From positions 1 to 20,467 of the forward strand of contig JAAYFZ010000223.1 of the NCBI GenBank assembly GCA_012727965.1: a stretch of DNA of 20,467 nucleotides. Reading direction: 5' to 3'. Numbering within the stretch: the first letter of the stretch is position 1; each line of letters opens with the position of its first letter. The position numbers and the translations under genes were made by a program. The stretch is from Clostridiaceae bacterium (GTDB lineage Bacteria; Bacillota; Clostridia; Saccharofermentanales; UBA5734). The notes beneath the pieces are model-generated. The model was not told where the DNA came from and searched no databases. It worked only from the letters and a program-made list of their open reading frames with translations. Below are positions 16,193 through 20,467 of the stretch, piece by piece.

Positions 16193-16681
16193 CTAATTAA
16201 GCTGAGCGTCGATCATACCACGCAAATCATCCTGCAAGCTGTCAGCATAACCCATGGCAGCATCTACTACACTGCCATCATTAACAACGGCAAAAGTCGG
16301 GATCGACTGAATACGGAAGGCTGAAGCTATTTCCGGTTGTTCATCGATGTTAATCTTAACAATATAAGCCTTGCCATCATATTCCTCGGACAAAGTCTCG
16401 ACAAAAGGCTCAGAAAGCTTACATGGTCCGCACCATTCTGCCCAAAAATCCAAGAAAACCGGTTTATCTGCGTCGATCAAAAAATCATCGAGAACTGCTA
16501 TTTGTTTTTTCTCAACTGTCCCGCTCGAGGCATCAAGCAGCACAGCCTGACCATTCTCGACTATTTCTTCTTTGTCACTGCCGGGTCCCCAGGCCATTGC
16601 AAGAGCAACTGCGGCACCGATCAGAAGTACCGCTGCCAGGATAATCCCCGCTATTTTAAACTTTTTGCTGTAATCAACCAT
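16193..16681 (-). CDS. membrane-anchored thioredoxin-like protein
   Basis: A 162-aa thiol-disulfide protein with an N-terminal membrane anchor (about residues 9-31, preceded by KK, no lipobox Cys) and a thioredoxin domain held outside the cell. The active site is W83-C84-G-P-C87 in DFWAEWCGPCK, followed by IVKINIDEQPEIA and the cis-Pro loop SIPTF (P128). Start chosen: ATG 16681, seven bases after GGAGG; the frame from the TTG at 16699 would translate the ribosome binding site. WCGPC is the thioredoxin-type, usually reducing, site, so it needs electrons from a membrane donor; the CXXC and Fe-S genes 100 bases downstream are the obvious candidates, as no CcdA/DsbD-like gene is in view. The promoter region carries a Crp/Fnr-type box, and a terminator follows the gene. 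Confidence 0.93.
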   Translation of the reverse strand: MVDYSKKFKIAGIILAAVLLIGAAVALAMAWGPGSDKEEIVENGQAVLLDASSGTVEKKQIAVLDDFLIDADKPVFLDFWAEWCGPCKLSEPFVETLSEEYDGKAYIVKINIDEQPEIASAFRIQSIPTFAVVNDGSVVDAAMGYADSLQDDLRGMIDAQLN

Positions 16682-16684
16682 TAT

Positions 16685-16740
16685 AAAACCTCCGGTCAAG
16701 CGTTTGTTTTACGAGAGTATAACAGCTTGCCGGAGGTCTT
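16685..16740 (-). repeat. inverted repeat that includes the thioredoxin ribosome binding site
   Basis: Minus-strand arms AAGACCTCCGGCAAGC (16740-16725) and GCTTGACCGGAGGTTTT (16701-16685) can form 16 pairs (one G-U) with one bulged A and a 23-base loop. The second arm holds the GGAGG of the thioredoxin gene. The -10 box lies in the loop, so only transcripts starting further upstream would fold this way. It may also end the ligase transcript, since TTTT follows the stem. Confidence 0.75.
16716..16721 (-). promoter_or_regulatory. -10 box of an activator-dependent thioredoxin promoter
   Basis: TATACT (16721-16716, minus strand) matches the -10 consensus in 5 of 6 positions. The hexamer 17 bases upstream (GTAAGA) is not a -35. 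The predicted start is near 16709, giving a leader of about 28 bases that holds only the second arm of the inverted repeat. Confidence 0.55.
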
Positions 16741-16742
16741 AC

Positions 16743-16758
16743 TGTGATGCATGTCACA
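16743..16758 (-). promoter_or_regulatory. Crp/Fnr-type operator (TGTGA-N6-TCACA)
   Basis: On the minus strand TGTGACATGCATCACA carries both perfect half-sites TGTGA and TCACA with a 6-base spacer. Its centre (16750.5) is at -41.5 from the transcript start predicted from TATACT, the class II activating position known for Crp and Fnr. The site lies between the ligase stop and the thioredoxin start, and the thioredoxin gene is the only gene it faces. Confidence 0.7.
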
Positions 16759-16783
16759 TTTAATTCAGGTGCTTAGCCGCATC

Positions 16784-18547
16784 TTAGTATTTGCGCTTGA
16801 TCTTCTTGGATGTTGTTTTTTCAAACTCACTTGTCCTGAGCGTGAAGCGCTTAACATATTTATAGGTGGCAAGTGAATGGTTGACGTCTTTTACCACTTT
16901 ATCTACTTCTGCTCTGGCCTCTTCTGAGTCAAGTGCAACATCGCCAAGGAGTTCTTTTACCTTCTCTTCATTTGGGAAGATTTCGGCTACGATCATTGTA
17001 TCCTTGCCGGCTTCGTCGGCAACACCGGATACCAGGACTTCTGCGATCAGATCATTTTGCAATAGCAGGAACTCGATTTCCTCAGGATAAATATTCTTGC
17101 CATTATTCGTGACAATAACATTTTTCTTGCGTCCGGTGATAATTACGAAATTATCCTTATCAAGATACCCTAGATCACCAGTGTGGAAATAGCCTTCGCT
17201 ATCGATAGCAGCAGCTGTTGCTTCCTCATCTTCATAATAACCGAGCATGATGTTCGGGCCTTTGCCGATGATTTCGCCGATGCCATTCTCATCCTTTTCG
17301 ATAACTTTTACATCTACACCAGGCAGAGGCAGACCAGCTGACTCATTCTTATAAAACTTATCTCTGTTGAGCGCGAGAATCGGAGCACATTCTGTCAGGC
17401 CATAGCCCTGAACACAGTGAATACCCAGGTCTTGCATACCAGTCAGAACTGCCGGATCGATGGCGGCGCCGCCGGCAATCAGCAAGCGCAGATGACCGCC
17501 GAAATTGTCATGAACCTTGGCGAAGAGCTTACGTCTCTTGTCGATACCAACCTTGCGCAGCAGACCGCTGATTTTAAGACCGAGTCTGAACTTTTTGGCC
17601 AGCTCAGGAGTTGCGGAAGCACCCTTCATGATGCGCTTATAGAACAGCTCCATCATCAGCGGCACTGCCAGCAGAATCGTAACCTTGGATTCCTGCATAT
17701 TCTTAGTTATATGGCGCAGGCCTTCGCAGACAGCTACCGTACAACCGCGATAGATCGGACAGAGGAAGCCGCAGGTACATTCATAAGTATGATGCAGCGG
17801 CAAAACTGATAGGAAAACATCTTCTGGTCCGATATAGAGCATGCTGCACATAGCCATCAGGTTTATGCAGATATTTCTATGTGAGAGCATAACAGCCTTG
17901 GAACGCGCGGTAGTGCCTGATGTAAACAGCAGAATACCGAGAGCTTCAGCATCAATAACAGCATCGATGAAGCTCTTGTCGCCCTGACCTATAAGATCAT
18001 AGCCCTGTTGGAGACAATCCCAGAAATAGAGATCTCCGGAACCTTCTGCTGGCTGATCCATGCAAATGATCGTTTTCACTTCCGGCAGCTGATCTCTGAT
18101 AGCATCAACTTCTTTTGCCTTAGAGCTGGAATAGATGAGGATCTCAGAATGCGAACGATTAAGCAGACTGGATATCTCTGCTACTGGCAGCTCCTTATCC
18201 AGAGGCACCACGATACCGGCACCATTGACGGTCGACATATAACTGATATACCATTCGTACCTTGTCTCAGCAAGAATGGCGATTCGTGCGGATTTTAGAC
18301 CCTGACTCATCAGGAAAGTTCCAAAAGCATCGACATCTTCGCTGTATTTCTTGTACGTAACCGGCAGATAGGGCAGACTCTTGGATTTTTCAGACTGATC
18401 GTCATTTTGAGTGTTTTCCATCTGACCTACAGCCCTTGGATCTTTTACCAGAAAAGCTGCATCGTTAGCATAGTGCTCAGCGCTCTGTCTGAGCATATCC
18501 TTCAGGTCCTTGATTTCTCTTACGTCATACAATGGTCCGTTCTTCAT
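16784..18547 (-). CDS. AMP-forming acyl-CoA synthetase-like ligase
   Basis: A 587-aa adenylate-forming enzyme, most like long-chain fatty acid-CoA ligases: it activates a carboxylate with ATP, then usually transfers it to CoA. The start is ATG 18547, six bases after GAGGAG (18559-18554); the in-frame GTG at 18568 would place that site inside the gene. Motifs are LLFTSGTTARSKAVMLSH (P-loop 209-219), LPLHHTYE, GYGLTECAP (381-389), YFHTGDLGYLD (454-463), TGRKKNVIVTNNGKNIYPEEIE, and a Lys-rich end TTSKKIKRKY that supplies the likely catalytic Lys. The P-loop has A-R-S-K-A where most relatives have G-x-P-K-G. There is no signal peptide. It is divergent from the GNAT gene and followed by the thioredoxin gene on the same strand. 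Confidence 0.92.
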   Translation of the reverse strand: MKNGPLYDVREIKDLKDMLRQSAEHYANDAAFLVKDPRAVGQMENTQNDDQSEKSKSLPYLPVTYKKYSEDVDAFGTFLMSQGLKSARIAILAETRYEWYISYMSTVNGAGIVVPLDKELPVAEISSLLNRSHSEILIYSSSKAKEVDAIRDQLPEVKTIICMDQPAEGSGDLYFWDCLQQGYDLIGQGDKSFIDAVIDAEALGILLFTSGTTARSKAVMLSHRNICINLMAMCSMLYIGPEDVFLSVLPLHHTYECTCGFLCPIYRGCTVAVCEGLRHITKNMQESKVTILLAVPLMMELFYKRIMKGASATPELAKKFRLGLKISGLLRKVGIDKRRKLFAKVHDNFGGHLRLLIAGGAAIDPAVLTGMQDLGIHCVQGYGLTECAPILALNRDKFYKNESAGLPLPGVDVKVIEKDENGIGEIIGKGPNIMLGYYEDEEATAAAIDSEGYFHTGDLGYLDKDNFVIITGRKKNVIVTNNGKNIYPEEIEFLLLQNDLIAEVLVSGVADEAGKDTMIVAEIFPNEEKVKELLGDVALDSEEARAEVDKVVKDVNHSLATYKYVKRFTLRTSEFEKTTSKKIKRKY

Positions 18548-18572
18548 ACTGTACTCCTCAATTAACACTTGT

Positions 18573-18639
18573 CAGCAGACGATAATACTCTGCTGTCCCC
18601 CATTTGCGACGAGCAGCCATCAGCTGCTTATCTCGACAA
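18573..18639 (-). promoter_or_regulatory. structured leader with two hairpins before the ligase gene
   Basis: On the minus strand the first hairpin (18639-18604) has AGCAGC and GCTGCT around a 5-base loop, extended by an outer TTG(T)CGA/TCGCAA stem. The second (18595-18573) has CAGCAGA and TCTGCTG around 9 bases and ends 14 bases before the GAGGAG site. The first downstream arm (CTGCT) can also pair with the AGCAG of the second hairpin. No known riboswitch class is recognised. Confidence 0.45.
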
Positions 18640-18660
18640 ATTCCTGATACGATATACAAT
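18633..18660 (+). promoter_or_regulatory. candidate promoter for the GNAT gene
   Basis: TCGACA (18633-18638) and TACAAT (18655-18660), each 5 of 6 to consensus, lie 16 bases apart. They predict a start near 18667 and a leader of about 125 bases. Confidence 0.4.
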
Positions 18661-18676
18661 AGATTATAGCCGTAAA
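18649..18676 (-). promoter_or_regulatory. weak candidate promoter for the ligase gene
   Basis: TTTACG (18676-18671) and TATCGT (18654-18649) are 16 bases apart, each 4 of 6 to consensus. The predicted start near 18642 falls just before the first leader hairpin. The -10 box abuts the divergent -10 box of the GNAT promoter. Confidence 0.3.
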
Positions 18677-18791
18677 CCTTATACCAGGTCTATGAATTTG
18701 TTTGAATTTCAAAGCATTTCACGAAAATCAGGCAATTGTTGGAAAAATGACCAGGATAATTATCAAAATAAACAAAAGAGGACATAGCCGA

Positions 18792-19292
18792 ATGAGCATA
18801 AGCAATACAGAAATGAAAGTTAGAAAATACTCAGAGGATGACCTGTCTCAGATGATCGGAATCTGGAACCAGGTTGTCGAGGACGGCATTGCCTTCCCAC
18901 AGACTGAGCCTCTAAACGAACAAACAGGCAGAGAATTCTTCTCGGAGCAGACTTATACCGGTGTCGCTGAGCAAAATGGCGTAATCATCGGCCTTTATAT
19001 TCTTCATCCAAATAATATCGGCCGTTGCGGTCATATCGGCAATTCTTCGTATGCGGTCAGATCAAATATTAGAGGGCTGGGCATCGGTGAACAACTAGTC
19101 AGGCATTCGCTTAAGACAGCTGCCGATCTGGGCTTCCGCCTGATGCAGTTTAATGCTGTTGTCAGTACAAATCACAGCGCACTTCATCTGTATGAGAAGC
19201 TGGGCTTCACAAGGCTCGGTACTATCCCCGGGGGCTTCCTAATGAAGGATGGCCACTATGAAGATATCGTCTTGTTCTACATTAAGCTGTAA
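18792..19292 (+). CDS. GNAT-family N-acetyltransferase
   Basis: A 166-aa acetyltransferase that moves an acetyl group from acetyl-CoA to an amine of unknown identity. The start is ATG 18792, preceded by AGAGGA about 9 bases upstream; the longer frame from 18702 adds 30 residues with no good ribosome binding site. The GNAT core is visible: VRKYSEDDLSQMIGIWN at the N-terminus, SYAVRSNIRGLGIGEQLVRH with the acetyl-CoA pyrophosphate loop (R-G-L-G-I-G), and LMQFNAVVSTNHSALHLYEKLGF near the end. The layout resembles phosphinothricin-type and L-amino-acid acetyltransferases. It is a single-gene unit divergent from the ligase and convergent with the kinase gene, ending 9 bases from that stop. Confidence 0.93.
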   Translation: MSISNTEMKVRKYSEDDLSQMIGIWNQVVEDGIAFPQTEPLNEQTGREFFSEQTYTGVAEQNGVIIGLYILHPNNIGRCGHIGNSSYAVRSNIRGLGIGEQLVRHSLKTAADLGFRLMQFNAVVSTNHSALHLYEKLGFTRLGTIPGGFLMKDGHYEDIVLFYIKL

Positions 19293-19301
19293 TTGGTCAA
19301 G

Positions 19302-20467
19302 CTAAGATAGAGACTCCTGTTCATGAGGAATGACGATCGTGATGCGCGTGCCGATATCAACACGGCTCATAATCTCGAAATGAGCACCATGTCTCTCAAC
19401 TATCCATTTCGCGATCGACAGACCAAGTCCGGAGCCGCCCGTTTTGCGTGTACGTGAAGTATCAGAACGATAGAAGCGATCGAAAATCAGAGGCAGGCTC
19501 TCCGGCTCGATGCCAATGCCGTTGTCCTGAACAGCGATCCTGACTGCCTCTTGATCAGTAGAAGCCTTGAGCCTGATCGTTTCCCCGCGCGGTGTATATT
19601 TGCAGCTATTATCGACAAGTATACGAATAGCCTGTTTGATCAACTGCTTATCAGCAGATATAATGGCCGGCCGCTTGAGATCGAGCTCGAAGCTATGAGT
19701 CGAATCGATCATCTGAGCCTCACGCACTATCTCCTCTATCATCTCGCAGGCTTCGAAACTCTCGCGATGCAGCTGAATCGTCTCATTGTCACCACGCGCC
19801 AGAAATAACAGCTGCTCGACCAGTTCCTTCATATTCTGTGTTTCGGCTTTGATCGCATCGATCGATTCCTGCATAGTTTTTTCATCATTTTTGCCCCAGC
19901 GATCGAGAAGGCTGACATAGCCCTGAATTACTGAGATCGGCGTCCGCAGTTCATGCGAAGCATCCGAGACGAATTGCACCTGCGACTGATAAGAAGCATT
20001 AATACGTCTGAGCATGGCGTTGATGGCAGATGCCAGACCTTTTAGCTCTTCCTGCGTACTATCAACAGCGATCTGCCGATCAAGCTTATTAGCATCAATA
20101 TCGCTGAGCACACCGGCCAAAGCCTCCAGCTGCCGCTCTTCTGACTTCGAGCCCAGTGCTGCCACCTCTTCATTTAGAGTTCTGGCAGATTCAGCCAGCT
20201 CATAGATCGGCCGAAGAGTTTTCCTGATGATCCTGCCGCTCTTAAGCGATTCAGATACCAGAATAATCAGCTCAAAACCAAACAGAACCAGGAAAATAAT
20301 TACGAAGCCGCGCAGATCACTGCCGACACTATAAACCAGCCGATAGCTTGTACCTTGAATATCGGTCATCAGCGAATACTTAAGCGCCCAGACCCTCTGG
20401 CCGACCGATAGAGTATCAGCGTCCGCCGGCAGCAGCCCCAGGATTCTTGAGCCCTCAGCACCACGGC
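19302..20467 (-). CDS. sensor histidine kinase (N-terminus outside window)
   Basis: Membrane kinase of a two-component system. The frame is open through 20467, so the ATG at 20369 is internal and the true start lies beyond the right edge. Visible parts in order: the end of an extracytoplasmic sensor segment, one membrane helix (GFVIIFLVLFGFELIILV), a HAMP-type linker (RTLRPIYELAESARTL region with DIDANKLDRQI), the dimerisation domain with the phospho-accepting His in FVSDASHELRTPIS, and an ATPase domain with N-box ILVDNSCKYTP, G1 DNGIGI, F-box IFDRFYRSD and G2 GGSGLGLSI. All kinase motifs are intact. The partner response regulator is normally upstream and so would lie off-window. The signal is unknown. 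Confidence 0.95.
   Translation of the reverse strand, partial: RGAEGSRILGLLPADADTLSVGQRVWALKYSLMTDIQGTSYRLVYSVGSDLRGFVIIFLVLFGFELIILVSESLKSGRIIRKTLRPIYELAESARTLNEEVAALGSKSEERQLEALAGVLSDIDANKLDRQIAVDSTQEELKGLASAINAMLRRINASYQSQVQFVSDASHELRTPISVIQGYVSLLDRWGKNDEKTMQESIDAIKAETQNMKELVEQLLFLARGDNETIQLHRESFEACEMIEEIVREAQMIDSTHSFELDLKRPAIISADKQLIKQAIRILVDNSCKYTPRGETIRLKASTDQEAVRIAVQDNGIGIEPESLPLIFDRFYRSDTSRTRKTGGSGLGLSIAKWIVERHGAHFEIMSRVDIGTRITIVIPHEQESLS

Noticed and set aside
1..20467. CRISPR arrays, IS elements, tRNA or rRNA genes
   Set aside because: No regularly spaced direct repeats, transposase frames or tRNA-like cloverleaf sequences were seen in the short gaps; a covariance-model scan would be decisive.

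Overview
The window looks like a piece of a chromosome from an anaerobic, low- to mid-GC Firmicute of the class Clostridia, perhaps a gut or digester Oscillospirales or Saccharofermentans-like lineage. The evidence is the set of family types together: a DUF5685 protein next to a Cys-tailed J-domain protein, a CD1871A-type CXXC peptide with a polyferredoxin-like membrane protein, a YheI/YheH-type heterodimeric ABC exporter, a discrete GlnRS, and GGAGG-type ribosome binding sites with some TTG starts. The genus is a guess. Gene density is very high: no gene-free stretch exceeds about 250 bases, and no rRNA, tRNA, IS element, prophage or CRISPR array was seen.

Layout. 1-771: C-terminal part of an AraC-family regulator that begins before the window. 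889-2331: secreted, membrane-anchored homologue of D,D-carboxypeptidases (peptidase S11) in which all three catalytic motifs are altered. 4322-2349 (minus): three-gene cassette of DUF5685 protein, J-domain protein and small membrane protein. 4497-7698 (plus): gltX-glnS pair behind a good sigma-A-type promoter. 7778-8971 (plus): iron-dependent alcohol dehydrogenase, converging on galM with only 4 bases between stops. 16681-8976 (minus): membrane-anchored thioredoxin; a terminator; then a tightly coupled run of CXXC peptide, Fe-S membrane protein, two ABC exporter half-subunits and a condensation-fold acyltransferase; then galM. 18547-16784 (minus): acyl-CoA synthetase-like AMP-forming ligase with a structured leader. 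18792-19292 (plus): GNAT acetyltransferase. 19302-20467 (minus): sensor histidine kinase that runs off the right edge.

How the parts may work together. The most interesting block is 10.1-16.8 kb. A membrane-anchored thioredoxin, a one-helix CXXC peptide and a six-cluster-motif Fe-S membrane protein look like a route for moving electrons across the membrane to thiols outside the cell. The CXXC and Fe-S genes share overlapping stops and starts with an asymmetric ABC exporter and an acyltransferase. The thioredoxin gene has a perfect TGTGA-N6-TCACA box centred at -41.5 from a -10-only promoter, which points to control by a Crp/Fnr-family activator. An inverted repeat that includes its Shine-Dalgarno sequence would silence read-through transcripts from the ligase gene upstream.
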